Positions 7,561 to 18,630 are shown, counted from the stretch's first letter. The stretch is 64,000 nt of DNA from Deltaproteobacteria bacterium (GCA_020632715.1 JACKFA010000003.1:248001-312000); one strand, 5' to 3'. The notes: generated by a model from the sequence alone, not told the origin. Translations and numbers: made by a program.

Positions 7561-9954
7561 CTAGAACGAGTTGCCGATGGTGAACTCGAAGACGACGCCG
7601 TCTTCGCCGGCGCGCGGCGCGATGGGGAAGCCCCACTCGAAGCGGAGCGGCCCGACGGGCGAGTTCCAGCGGAAGCCGAAGCCGAGGGACGTGCGGAGGT
7701 CGAACGGGTCGAGGGCGACGGTCTCGCCCCAGGCGTTGCCGGCGTCGAAGAAGAAGACGCCGCGGATCCCGACCTCCTTGAAGATGGGGAACTCGACCTC
7801 GGCGTTGAAGATGAGCTCCTTCACGCCGCCGATGACCGTGTCGGTCGTCGTGCCGTCGGGCGACGACGTGAGGTAGAGGCGGTCGCCGATGCTGTTCCGC
7901 TCGAAGCCGCGCACCGTGAAGATGCCGCCCACGAAGAAGCGCTCGAAGAGCGGCACGGGCTCGTCGGTCGGGCTCGTGACCCAGCCGACCGTGCCGTTCA
8001 GGCGCAGCACGAACTCCCAGAAGAGCGGGAAGTACCAGCGCGAGCGCGCCACGACCCGCTCGAACTCGTTCTCGCTCCCGAGCGCCTCGTTGGCGACCTC
8101 GAGCGAGAGCGTCGTGTACTGGCCGGACGTCGGGAAGAGGCGGTTGTCGCGCGTGTCGTACGCGAGCGTCCCGCGGAGCGAGCTCGTGAGGCCGCTCTGC
8201 TTCAGCTTCTTGATGTCGAGGTCCGTCCGCCGGAACGAGGCGTCGACGTTCTCGAGCGTGTAGGTGAGCGAGAAGGAGAGGTCGTCCGTCAGGCGGTAGC
8301 CGAGCGAGAGGTTCCCGCCCGTCCGGAGCCGCGTGAAGTCGACGAAGTCCTCCTGGAAGTTGAAGAGGTCGATCGCGAAGGTGATGTCGGTGTCGAAGAA
8401 GTACGGCTCGAAGAAGGAGAGCGAGAAGAGCTGCCGGATCCCGGACAGCGTCGCCTGCGCCGAGAGCGTCTGGCCGCGCCCGAGGAAGTTGTCCTTCGAG
8501 ATCTGCGCCGTGAGGATGAACGACTCGAGGCTCGAGAAGCCCGCGCCCACCTGGAACGTGCCGGTCTGCTTCTCCTTCACGCGCACGACGAGGTCGAGCT
8601 GGTTCGGGTCCGAGGTCGGGCGCGGCGAGATGTCGACGTCGTCGAAGAAGCCGAGCACCTGCACGCGCGACTTCGAGCGGCGGATCTTGTCGCCCGAGTA
8701 GAGCTCGCCCTCGTTGATCTTGAGCTCGCGCCGGATGACCTTGTCGCGCGTCGTGCGGTTGCCCTGGATCTCGATGCGGCGGATGTAGACGGGGTCGCCC
8801 TTCTGGATGTGGAAGACCACGCCGAAGACGTGGTTCTCCTCGTCGACCTGGTGGTCGGTCGACACGTTCGCGTTGGCGTAGCCGCGGTCCTTGTAGACCT
8901 GCGACAGCCGCTGCACGTCCTCCTGCATCTTCTGGTAGTCGAACGTCGTGCCCGGCACGAGCGCGAGCCTCTTCATGAGCTCGGGCTTCTCGACGAGCCA
9001 CTCGCCCTCGTCCATGACGACGTCGAGGTCGCCCGTCGTGTACTGCGGGCCCTCCGTCACCTTGATGGTGATGGACATCGAGGTCTTGTCCGGCGAGAGC
9101 GTCACGACCGGGTCGTCGACGCGGATCTGCACGAACCCGTGGATGAGGTAGAAGTACTGGATCCGCTGGATGTCCTGCTCGAAGAGCTCGCGCTTGAACT
9201 GCCCGCTCTTCGTCAGGAACGAGAAGTAGCCGCCCTCGCGCGTCGCGAGGATCGACTTGATCTCGTCGGCCGAGAGGTTCTCGTTGCCGACGATGTCGAC
9301 GTGGCGCACCTCGACCTTCCGCCCCTCGCGGACCACGAGCGTCACCTTCACGCCGTTGTTCGGGGCCTTGTCGAGCTTGTAGCTCGTCTCGGCGAGGAAG
9401 TGCCCCTCCTCGACGTAGAGCTCCTCGATCTTCGAGAGGTTGAAGCGGATCCGCGACTCGTCGAGGATCGCGAACTTCTTGAGATCCACGACCTTCTGGA
9501 TCTCGTCCTTGTCGACCGCGTCACCGTCGATGTCGTAGTCGATCGACACGATGGTCGGCCGCTCGACGACCTTGAACACGAGGGTGATCCCGCCATCCAC
9601 GTTCGGCTTGTCCGCGACCTGCACGTCGTCGAAGAAGCCCATCCCGTAGACGCGCTTGATGTCCTCGGAGAGGCGCGACTGGTCCAGCTCGCGGCCGAGC
9701 GGCGTGTAGATCTTCGCGCGCACGCCGGCGCGGTCGATGCGTTGGAGCCCCTCGATCTCGATGGCGCGCACGACCGGCGGGTGCTGCATCGGGAAGAACG
9801 GGCGGAGGGCGTCCTCGGGGTCGGCGGCACGCGCCAGGCCGGGGAGGGCGGCCGAGAGCGCCAGCGCGCCGAGCGCGAGGGCGAAGACCCAGCGCGCACG
9901 CGGCGCACGCGCGGCACGGGGCGTCGAGGGCGTGGCAAGGGGGGGGCGCATCAC
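7561..9954 (-). CDS. bamA: Outer-membrane protein assembly factor BamA
   Basis: 797-residue Omp85 protein: signal peptide to about residue 43, five POTRA domains (first ~430 residues, with repeated G-FFDDV and EG-Y motifs), and a 16-strand beta-barrel. The lid-lock motif VRGF is at residues 681-684 and the chain ends in phenylalanine, as outer-membrane proteins do. It inserts beta-barrel proteins into the outer membrane with Skp as chaperone. Start is GTG 9954 or ATG 9951: the sequence GTGATG overlaps the lolD stop TGA, so translation is coupled. Confidence 0.97.
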   Translation of the reverse strand: MMRPPLATPSTPRAARAPRARWVFALALGALALSAALPGLARAADPEDALRPFFPMQHPPVVRAIEIEGLQRIDRAGVRAKIYTPLGRELDQSRLSEDIKRVYGMGFFDDVQVADKPNVDGGITLVFKVVERPTIVSIDYDIDGDAVDKDEIQKVVDLKKFAILDESRIRFNLSKIEELYVEEGHFLAETSYKLDKAPNNGVKVTLVVREGRKVEVRHVDIVGNENLSADEIKSILATREGGYFSFLTKSGQFKRELFEQDIQRIQYFYLIHGFVQIRVDDPVVTLSPDKTSMSITIKVTEGPQYTTGDLDVVMDEGEWLVEKPELMKRLALVPGTTFDYQKMQEDVQRLSQVYKDRGYANANVSTDHQVDEENHVFGVVFHIQKGDPVYIRRIEIQGNRTTRDKVIRRELKINEGELYSGDKIRRSKSRVQVLGFFDDVDISPRPTSDPNQLDLVVRVKEKQTGTFQVGAGFSSLESFILTAQISKDNFLGRGQTLSAQATLSGIRQLFSLSFFEPYFFDTDITFAIDLFNFQEDFVDFTRLRTGGNLSLGYRLTDDLSFSLTYTLENVDASFRRTDLDIKKLKQSGLTSSLRGTLAYDTRDNRLFPTSGQYTTLSLEVANEALGSENEFERVVARSRWYFPLFWEFVLRLNGTVGWVTSPTDEPVPLFERFFVGGIFTVRGFERNSIGDRLYLTSSPDGTTTDTVIGGVKELIFNAEVEFPIFKEVGIRGVFFFDAGNAWGETVALDPFDLRTSLGFGFRWNSPVGPLRFEWGFPIAPRAGEDGVVFEFTIGNSF

Positions 9955-10748
9955 GCGGTGCCTCTGGCGTCCTTTTTCGGCAAGAACTGCTCGGGGGCCT
10001 CGTCGTCCGCGAGCTCGCGGACCACGCCGTCCTCGAGGAGGAGGTGGCGTCTCAGGAGCCAGGCCAGCCGCACGTTGTGCGTGACCACCAGGAACGCGGT
10101 GCCGAGGCGGGCGTTCAGCTCGACGAGGAGGTGGTGTATCTCATCGGAAGTCTTGGTGTCCAGGTTTCCCGTGGGCTCGTCCGCGAACACGATCTGCGGG
10201 CTCATGGCGAGCGCGCGGGCGATCGCCACGCGCTGCGCTTCGCCGCCCGAGAGCTCGCCCGGCTTGTGCTTGCGGCGCTCCGCGAGGCCGACCTCGGCGA
10301 GGTAGCCGGTGGCGATCTCCTCGGCCTTCTTCGGGTGGAGCCCGCCGATCAGCGCCGGCAGCATCACGTTCTCGAGCGCCGTGAACTCGGCGAGCAGGTG
10401 GTGGAACTGGAAGACGAAGCCGATGCGCGCGTTGCGGAACGCCGCGAGCTTCCCGGCCGGGAGCCCGAAGACGTCGGTGCCCTCGTAGAGCACGCGCCCG
10501 CTCGTCGGGTGGTCGAGGGTGCCGAGGATCTGCAGGAGCGTGGACTTCCCGACGCCCGACTGGCCGACGATCGAGGCCATGTCGCCGCGCCCGATGGTGA
10601 GGTCGACGCCGCGCAGCACCTCGAGCTCGGCGCGCCCGCCGACGCCGCGGCGCCCCGGGGTGGCGTACGACTTCCGGAGCTGCTGACAGGCGAGCAGCAC
10701 CGAGGACGCAGCGGCCGAGGAGGCGGCCGGTGGAGCGGGTTCAACCAT
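9951..10748 (-). CDS. lolD: Lipoprotein-releasing system ATPase LolD
   Basis: 265-residue ABC ATPase: Walker A GQSGVGKST, signature LSGGEAQRVAIARAL, Walker B VFADEPTGNLD and the switch-region VVTHN. It powers release of lipoproteins from the inner membrane to LolA. ATG 10748 sits inside the end of lolC (8-bp overlap, ATGGTTGA), which fixes the start; an upstream in-frame extension would be antisense-like. The stop overlaps the bamA start. The linkage of Lol and Bam genes suggests joint control of envelope assembly. Confidence 0.95.
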   Translation of the reverse strand: MVEPAPPAASSAAASSVLLACQQLRKSYATPGRRGVGGRAELEVLRGVDLTIGRGDMASIVGQSGVGKSTLLQILGTLDHPTSGRVLYEGTDVFGLPAGKLAAFRNARIGFVFQFHHLLAEFTALENVMLPALIGGLHPKKAEEIATGYLAEVGLAERRKHKPGELSGGEAQRVAIARALAMSPQIVFADEPTGNLDTKTSDEIHHLLVELNARLGTAFLVVTHNVRLAWLLRRHLLLEDGVVRELADDEAPEQFLPKKDARGTA

Positions 10749-12765
10749 GTCGCAGTCCGTCCGAGGGGCGGAGGCGGCTCGCTCGATAGGAGGGGTAGAG
10801 GGTCGCGAGGAGACACACGCCGAGCGCGGCCAAACCAATCATGACGACCTCCACCGCGTCGAGCTTCACCGGAAGTGAGCTGATATAGAATTCCCGAGGC
10901 AAAGCGAAGCCTTCCGACGTCAGCCAGAGGCAGGTCCCGATGCCGAGGGGGATCCCCGAGAGGGCGCCGAAGACCCCGATGAAGGAGCCGACGACCATGA
11001 ACGCCCGCACGATGGTGAAGTCCGACGCGCCGAGCGCCTTCAGGACCGCGATCTCCTTCACCTTCTCGACGACGAGCATCACGAGCGAGCTCACGATGAG
11101 GAGCGCCGCGACGATGATGATGAACGCGAGGATGATGAGCATCACGATGCGCTCGAGCTGGAGCGCCGAGAACAGGGTCTTGTTGCGCTCGCGCCAGTCG
11201 CTCACGACGACGCCCGGGTAGCGGGCTCCGGTGATCGCGCCGAGCGCCGCGACGACGGCGTCGGACTCCTCGGGGTCGACGAGCCGCATCTCGAGCCGGT
11301 TCATCTCGCTGCCGTAGTCGAAGAAGCGCTGCGCCTCGTAGTCGGCGAGGTAGGCGAGCTTCTGGTCGTACTCGTACATGCCCGTGCGGAAGATGCCCGC
11401 GACGCGGAAGGAGCGCAGCTTCGGCCGGAGCCCGCTCGGGCCGACCTCGCCGTCGGGGCTGATGAGCTGGATCTCGTTGCCGACGTCGACGCCGAGGTTC
11501 CGCGCGAGCTCGGCGCCGATGAGGATCCCGGGGTAGAGGCTCGGGCGCGGCCGCAGGTCCTCGCCCTCGAGCCCGGGGAGCGGGGGGATCCCGCCGCCGC
11601 CGTCGTCCTCGCCGTCGTCGGTCGCGGGCGGCGTGTCGCCGAGCGTGTTCTCGAGCTTGCCGTCGTCCGGGAGGGCGTCGCCGCCGTTCTTCGGCTGGTC
11701 GTCGTCGCCGTCGTCCGGGAAGAGGCTCCGGCGCTCGAACGGGAAGCGGTAGCGGTCGGGGATGAGGGTCTCGGGGCGCTCGAGCCACGCGACGGAGCCC
11801 TGCTCGAGGAAGCCGGCGAGCTGCTCCGAGCGCTCGAGCGCGTCGGCGCTCATGCCCTTGACGATGACGTTCACGCCGATGCCGGTCGGCGACGAGACCA
11901 TGACCTCGCCGTAGACGTAGGCGTAGGCCTCACGGACCCCCGCGATCCCTCGCGCTTCGCGCTCGAGCGCGAGCGCGTCGCCGAGGTTGCCGTCGGGGTC
12001 CTTCGGCTCGATGACGACGTGGGCGTTCGTGCGCAGGATCTTGTCGCGGAGGTCGCTCTGGAGCCCGTGCATCACGCCGAGCACGACGATGAGGGCCCAG
12101 ATCCCGATCGACACGCCGATGATGCTGATGAACGTCGGGAGCGTGACGGCGTTGCGCTCCCGGTAGACGGGGATCGGCGCGCGCTCGGACCGCGCCACGA
12201 AGAGCCCCAGCATGCCGATGATGAGGAAGACCGCGCCGAGGCCGATGAGCCCGACGCGCAGCGCGAGCACGAAGCCCGGGCTGACGGCCTCGGCGACGGT
12301 GTTGAACGCGGCCGGCTCGCCGACGAGGAGGTTCCCGAGGACGGCCACCCCGCCGATGACCGCGAGGGTGATGCTCCGCCGCACCGAGCGCGTCGCGAGC
12401 GCGTGCCACGACTGCGCGAGCACGCTCGGGAAGCTCACGCGCTTGCGCTGGCTCCGGAGGAGCTTCCAGCCGAGGAAGCGGTGGATCTTCCGGCGCCCGA
12501 GACGGCCGCCGAAGAGCCTCGAGACCGCGAAGAAGAGCCCGGTGGTGACGCGCGCGCTGAGCGCCCACGGCGCGAAGAGCGTGAAGAGGACGATGTAGGT
12601 CGCGGTCGTGACGCTCGTGACGAGGACCACCGCGACGATGATGAGGAAGAGCCCGATGCTGGTCTGCGCGAGGTAGACCGTCTGCGGCCCCGCGTCGGCG
12701 AGCGCGGCGGTGATGCCGAGCGCGAGCGCGAAGAGCACGAAGGTCGCGATGAGCAGGTTGCGCAC
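10741..12765 (-). CDS. lolC: Lipoprotein-releasing permease LolC/E with N-terminal extension
   Basis: 674-residue FtsX-type permease, much longer than E. coli LolC (about 400). The usual core starts near residue 200: a membrane helix TFISIIGVSIGIWALIVVLG, then GLQSDLRDKILRTNAHV, a periplasmic domain, and three C-terminal helices with VEKVKEIAVLKALGAS, the cytoplasmic coupling helix that contacts LolD. The first 200 residues add about four membrane helices and a segment FLGWKLLRSQRKRVSFPSVL that looks like a displaced copy of the LolC N-terminal interfacial helix. An acidic Asp/Gly-rich loop (about 350-400) interrupts the periplasmic domain. Only one LolC/E-type gene is present here. It starts 15 bp after lysS. 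Confidence 0.88.
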   Translation of the reverse strand: MRNLLIATFVLFALALGITAALADAGPQTVYLAQTSIGLFLIIVAVVLVTSVTTATYIVLFTLFAPWALSARVTTGLFFAVSRLFGGRLGRRKIHRFLGWKLLRSQRKRVSFPSVLAQSWHALATRSVRRSITLAVIGGVAVLGNLLVGEPAAFNTVAEAVSPGFVLALRVGLIGLGAVFLIIGMLGLFVARSERAPIPVYRERNAVTLPTFISIIGVSIGIWALIVVLGVMHGLQSDLRDKILRTNAHVVIEPKDPDGNLGDALALEREARGIAGVREAYAYVYGEVMVSSPTGIGVNVIVKGMSADALERSEQLAGFLEQGSVAWLERPETLIPDRYRFPFERRSLFPDDGDDDQPKNGGDALPDDGKLENTLGDTPPATDDGEDDGGGGIPPLPGLEGEDLRPRPSLYPGILIGAELARNLGVDVGNEIQLISPDGEVGPSGLRPKLRSFRVAGIFRTGMYEYDQKLAYLADYEAQRFFDYGSEMNRLEMRLVDPEESDAVVAALGAITGARYPGVVVSDWRERNKTLFSALQLERIVMLIILAFIIIVAALLIVSSLVMLVVEKVKEIAVLKALGASDFTIVRAFMVVGSFIGVFGALSGIPLGIGTCLWLTSEGFALPREFYISSLPVKLDAVEVVMIGLAALGVCLLATLYPSYRASRLRPSDGLRHG

Positions 12766-12780
12766 GGGCTCGCGTCCCCG

Positions 12781-14301
<1,521 letters not shown>

Positions 14302-14398
14302 CGCGGTCACTCGGTCCCGTCGGCAGGAGCGCCGTCGCGGCGCCCTCGCGCTCTAGCAGAGATCGCCTGATTCGGCGAGCGTAAGCAGCCGCGCCCCG

Positions 14399-15697
14399 TC
14401 AGGGCTCGGCGGGTGCGTCGCCCGAGCCGGCCGCGGTCGCCGCGAGCTCCTCGAGGGCGGCCGCGACGAGGGCCGTGACCTCCTCGTCGCGGAAGGTGCG
14501 GTGCGAGCGCTTCGCGGCGCGGACGATGGCGGCGACGACCTCGTCGCGCGCCTCCTGGCCGTGCTCCTCGAGCCACGCCTGCACGTTCGAGGCGCCGGAC
14601 ATGTAGCCGACGTCGATCTCCTGGTGCCGCCCCAGGAGGTTCGCGGGGACGCCCGAGTAGATGCGGTCGGCGAGCCACTCGCCGTGGCGGCGGCGGGCCT
14701 TCAGGATGGCCGCGGCGTGGATCCCCGAGGTCGTCCGGAAGGCGTCGCGCCCGATCGCGGGGTAGTTCGCCGGGATGGGGCGGCCCGTCGCGATGCTCGC
14801 CTGCTCGCAGTAGGCGGGCAGGGCGGGGAGGTCGGTGTCGCGCCAGCCGAGGAGGTTCATGTTGACGAGGAGCACGTCGAGGCCGGTGTTCCCGACGCGC
14901 TCGCCGATGCCGAGCGCGGTCGCGTGCAGGCGGTCGCACCCGGCGCGGGCGGCCGTGAGCGTGTTGATCGTGCCGAGCCAGCGGTCGTCGTGGCCGTGAT
15001 AGTCGAGGCCGACGTCGCTCCGGCCGAGCTTGTCGAGGAGCTCCTTGTGCCAGGTCACGTTGGCGCGGACGCCGTCGGGGGTCGCGTGGCCGACCGTGTC
15101 GCAGATGATGATGCGGGTCGCGCCCTCGCCGAGCGCCGCCCGGTAGAGCTCCGAGAGCACGTCCGGGTGCGCGCGCAGGGTGTCCTCGGTCACGAAGGCG
15201 ACGGGGAGGCCGGCGTCCGTGCCCATCCGGACCGCGTCGGCCGCGAGCTTCCGCATCTGCGTGAGCGTCCACCCCTCGGCGTACGCGCGGATCGGGCTCG
15301 CGCCGAGGAACGTGAGGATCTCGACGATGACGCCGGTCTCGCGGCTGATCTGGATGATCGGCTCGATGTCGCTCGCGAGCGTCCGCCCGGCGCACGCGGC
15401 GCGCACCGAGAGGCCCTCGTCGCGGATGGTCGCGCAGAGCTCGGCCACGTGCCGGGCGACGCGCGCGCCGGCGCCGGGGAGGCCGAGGTCGGCGACGTCG
15501 ACGCCGATGGCGTCCATGCGGCGCAGGAGCTCCCGCTTGGCCTTGAGCGGCGGGTCGATGATGCTCGGCGACTGGAGGCCGTCGCGGAGGGTCTCGTCGA
15601 GGACCATGACGCGGTGCGTCAACGGCCTCGCGAGGTCCCCCCCGGCGGCGTTCCAGTCGTAGACGAGCGTGTCGTCCCACGGCTCCTGCTCGGCCAT
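14399..15697 (-). CDS. DRE-TIM metallolyase (isopropylmalate/homocitrate synthase-like)
   Basis: 432-residue TIM-barrel enzyme of the HMGL-like family. Signature 1 appears as LDETLRDGLQSP (metal Asp and the Arg of DRE), and the metal-ligand HxH as DYHGHDDRW; GIGERVGNTGLD is the conserved glycine-rich loop and TSGIHAAAILKA lies in the linker. These enzymes condense acetyl-CoA with a 2-oxoacid or run the reverse cleavage. There is no LeuA-type allosteric regulatory domain of full length, so 2-isopropylmalate, homocitrate, citramalate or an acyl-CoA lyase reaction are all possible. It starts 7 bp after the thiolase stop, so the two probably share a transcript and perhaps a pathway. Confidence 0.75.
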   Translation of the reverse strand: MAEQEPWDDTLVYDWNAAGGDLARPLTHRVMVLDETLRDGLQSPSIIDPPLKAKRELLRRMDAIGVDVADLGLPGAGARVARHVAELCATIRDEGLSVRAACAGRTLASDIEPIIQISRETGVIVEILTFLGASPIRAYAEGWTLTQMRKLAADAVRMGTDAGLPVAFVTEDTLRAHPDVLSELYRAALGEGATRIIICDTVGHATPDGVRANVTWHKELLDKLGRSDVGLDYHGHDDRWLGTINTLTAARAGCDRLHATALGIGERVGNTGLDVLLVNMNLLGWRDTDLPALPAYCEQASIATGRPIPANYPAIGRDAFRTTSGIHAAAILKARRRHGEWLADRIYSGVPANLLGRHQEIDVGYMSGASNVQAWLEEHGQEARDEVVAAIVRAAKRSHRTFRDEEVTALVAAALEELAATAAGSGDAPAEP

Positions 15698-15704
15698 GGC
15701 GTCG

Positions 15705-16898
15705 TCAGCCCTCCACGGCCTCGAGCACGACGGCGATCCCCTGGCCGCCGCCGATGCAGGCCGAGCCGACCGCGAGCTGCGCCTTGCCCTGCGAGACCTG
15801 GTGCGCGAGGTGCGCGGTGATGCGCGCGCCCGACGCGGCGAGCGGGTGGCCGACGGCGATGGCGCCGCCGTGGACGTTGGTCTTGGCGCGGTCGAGGCCG
15901 AGCTCGCGCTCGACCGCGATGTACTGCGCGGCGAAGGCCTCGTTCACCTCGACGAGGTCCATGTCGGCGAGCGTGAGGCCGGCCGTCGTGAGCGCGCGGC
16001 GGATGGCCGGCGCCGGGCCGATGCCCATGACCGACGGGTCGCAGCCCGAGACGCCCCACGAGACGAGGCGGGCGAGGGGCTTCCAGCCGCGGGCGCGCGC
16101 GGCCTCGCGCGAGCACACGAGGAGCGCGGCGGCGCCGTCGTTGATGCCGGAGGCGTTGCCGGCCGTGACCGTGCCGTCCGCGCGGAAGGCGGGCTTCAGG
16201 GCGGCGAGCGAGTCGGTGGTGGTGCCGGGGCGGTTGTGCTCGTCCTTCGCGACGACCGTCTCGCCCTTCCGCCCCTTGAGGACGACCGGGGCCATCTCCG
16301 CGTCGAAGACGCCGGTCTCCTGGGCGTGGGCGAAGCGGGTCTGCGAGGTGGCGGCGAGCTCGTCGGCGTCGGCGCGCGAGATCTCGTACTGGACGGCGAG
16401 CTTCTCGGCGGTCTCGGCCATCGGGAGCCCGGTGTAGCGGTCGACGAGGGAGTCGAAGAGGTAGTCCGACATCGGGGCCTGGCCGTAGCGGATCCCGAAG
16501 CGGGCGTTCCAGAGGCAGTGCGGCGCCTGGCTCATCGACTCGGTGCCGCCGCAGAGGACGACCTCGGCCTGCCCGGCGAGGATCTCGAGGGCGCCGGAGA
16601 TGACGGCCTGGAAGCCCGAGCCGCAGAGGCGGTTCACGGTCAGCGCCGGGACGGCCTTCGGCGCGCCCGCGTAGAGGCCGATGTGGCGCGCGAGGTAGAT
16701 GGCGTCGGGGCTCGACTGGATGACGTTGCCGAAGATGACGTGGTCGACGTCCTCGCCGGAGGCGCCGACGGCGGCGAGCGTGGCCTTCGCGGCGTGGGTG
16801 CCGAGCTCGGTCGCGGTGAGGCCCTTGAGCGAGCCGCCGAACGTCCCGAACGGGGTGCGCTTGGCGGCGACGATGACGATGTCTCGGGAGAGCGGCAT
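15705..16898 (-). CDS. Acetyl-CoA acetyltransferase (thiolase II)
   Basis: 397-residue thiolase. The nucleophilic Cys is in NRLCGSGFQ, the catalytic His in GHPLAASGAR, and the second Cys in SACIGGGQG; NEAFAAQ is the conserved Asn loop. It condenses two acetyl-CoA to acetoacetyl-CoA or thiolyses 3-oxoacyl-CoA. ATG 16898 follows GAGGAG by 6 bp; an upstream in-frame start gives no extra homology. It is distinct from the second thiolase at 28.9-30.1 kb, and is followed at once by the DRE-TIM metallolyase gene. Confidence 0.93.
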   Translation of the reverse strand: MPLSRDIVIVAAKRTPFGTFGGSLKGLTATELGTHAAKATLAAVGASGEDVDHVIFGNVIQSSPDAIYLARHIGLYAGAPKAVPALTVNRLCGSGFQAVISGALEILAGQAEVVLCGGTESMSQAPHCLWNARFGIRYGQAPMSDYLFDSLVDRYTGLPMAETAEKLAVQYEISRADADELAATSQTRFAHAQETGVFDAEMAPVVLKGRKGETVVAKDEHNRPGTTTDSLAALKPAFRADGTVTAGNASGINDGAAALLVCSREAARARGWKPLARLVSWGVSGCDPSVMGIGPAPAIRRALTTAGLTLADMDLVEVNEAFAAQYIAVERELGLDRAKTNVHGGAIAVGHPLAASGARITAHLAHQVSQGKAQLAVGSACIGGGQGIAVVLEAVEG

Positions 16899-17076
16899 CG
16901 GAGACTCCTCGGCGAGGGTGATGGAGCGGTTGTCTCGGGTCGTGCGAGGCGGAAACCATCGCACGGGCGCGGCCGGGTCAAGGAGAATCCGCTGATTTCG
17001 GCGTGATCCGGGTCACCCGGGGGGCTCGTGGGCGCCGCCCCTTCCGGCCGGCCTCGCGCCCGGCTATGGTGCGCCC

Positions 17077-18616
17077 GTGGACGACAAGACTCACGAATGG
17101 TCAGGCGGAGACGTGCTCGTCGGCGAGCCGCTCACCGTGGAGGACGTCGCGGCCGTGGCGCGCGGCGAGGCGCGGGCGACGCTGTCGGCGCGCGGGCGGG
17201 CGGCGCTCGAGCGGGCGCGGGCGGCGGTCGACGCGCTGCTCGGCGCGGACGCGGCGCCGACGTACGGGATCAACACGGGGTTCGGCGCGCTCGCGGAGGT
17301 GCGGATCCCGAAGAGCGAGCTCAGGGCGCTCCAGCGGAACCTCGTGCGATCGCACGCCGCCGGGGTCGGGCCGCCGCTCCCGGACGACGTCGTGCGCGCG
17401 ATGATCCTGCTCCGCGCGCAGGTGCTCGCGCTCGGCTACTCGGGGGCGCGGCCGGTGGTCGTGGAGCGGCTCATCGCCATGCTGAACGCCGGGGTGCTGC
17501 CGGTGATCCCGAGCCAGGGCTCGGTCGGGGCGTGCGGGGATCTCGCGCCGCTCGCGCACCTCGCGCTGGTGCTCATCGGCGAGGGGGAGGCGCGGTACGA
17601 GGGCGCGGTGATGGCGGGTGGCGAGGCGCTCGCGCGCGCCGGGCTCGAGCCGCTCGAGCTGCACGCGAAGGAGGGGCTCTCCCTCATCAACGGCACGCAG
17701 GGGATGCTCGCCATCGGCGCGATCGCGCTGACGCTCGGTGAGCGCCTCGTCGCGACGGCGGACGTCACCGGGGCGATGAGCCTCGAGGCGCTCAAGGGCT
17801 CGCACAAGCCGTTCGACCCGGAGATCCCGGGCGCGGCCGCACCGGGGGGCGCTCGCGGCCGGGGCGCACCTGCAGGCGCTCCTCGCCGACAGCGCGCTCG
17901 TCGAGAGCCACAAGGACTGCAAGGAGGTGCAGGACGCCTACTCCTTGCGGTGCATGCCGCAGGTGCACGGCTCGGCGCGGGATCTCCTCGGGTTCGTGCG
18001 TGGGGTGCTCGCGATCGAGCTGAACGCGGCGACCGACAACCCCCCCTGGTGCTGTCGGACGGCCGCCTCCAGTCGGGCGGGAACTTCCATGGGCAGCCCG
18101 TCGCGAGCGCGCTCGACGCGGCGGTCATCGCGGTCGTCGACGTGGCGAGCATCGCGGAGCGGCGGATAGCGCAGCTCGTCGACCCGCACCTGAACCGCGA
18201 CCTCCCGGCGTTCCTGTCGCCGCGCTCGGGGTTGTGCTCGGGGCTTCATGATGGCGCAGGTGACGGCGGCGTCGCTCGTGAGCGAGGCGAAGGCGCTCGC
18301 GCACCCGAAGAGCGTCGACACGATCCCGACCTCCGCGGATCGCGAGGATCACGTGTCGATGGGCATGACGAGCGCGCGGGCGCTCGCCGAGGTGGCGCGC
18401 ATCGCGACGCAGGTGCTCGCGATCGAGGCGCTCGTGGCGGGGCAGGGGCTCTCGCTCCGGAGCGAGGCGCCGGGCGTGGGCGTGGGGCGCGCGCTCGCGG
18501 TGCTCAGGGCGGTGGTCCCGCCGCTCGACGACGATCGCGTCTTGAGCACGGACATCGCGGCCGCGGCCGGGCTGGTCGGCTCGGGCGCGCTGCTCGCCGC
18601 GGCGGACGCGCGCTGA
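17077..18616 (+). pseudogene. hutH: Histidine ammonia-lyase, interrupted by three frameshifts
   Basis: Histidase deaminates histidine to urocanate, the first step of histidine catabolism. The conceptual protein is about 512 residues, matching family length, but needs three frame changes: near 17824-17832, in the C run at 18041-18046, and near 18235. Homology is continuous across all three: GSHKPFDPE, then ALLADSALVESHKDC and ATDNP, then LVLSDGRLQSGGNFHGQP, then FMMAQVTAASLVSEAKALAHP. The active-site YGINTGFG is present. The MIO-forming triad, normally ASG, reads ACG (Ala152-Cys153-Gly154; codon TGC at 17533). GTG 17077 begins the homology. Sequencing error and recent decay both fit. No other hut genes are seen in the window. 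Confidence 0.85.
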
Positions 18617-18630
18617 GAGGCGACGACAGA

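Noticed and set aside
7498..10305. 935-codon plus-strand open frame opposite bamA and lolD
   Set aside because: Composition is that of a codon-shifted antisense frame; bamA and lolD are certain on the other strand.
14399..15697. Firm assignment as leuA
   Set aside because: The regulatory C-terminal domain is not evident and no other leucine genes are near.
17820..18250. Programmed ribosomal frameshifting in hutH
   Set aside because: Three separate shifts in both directions without slippery heptamers or a known precedent; error or decay is simpler.
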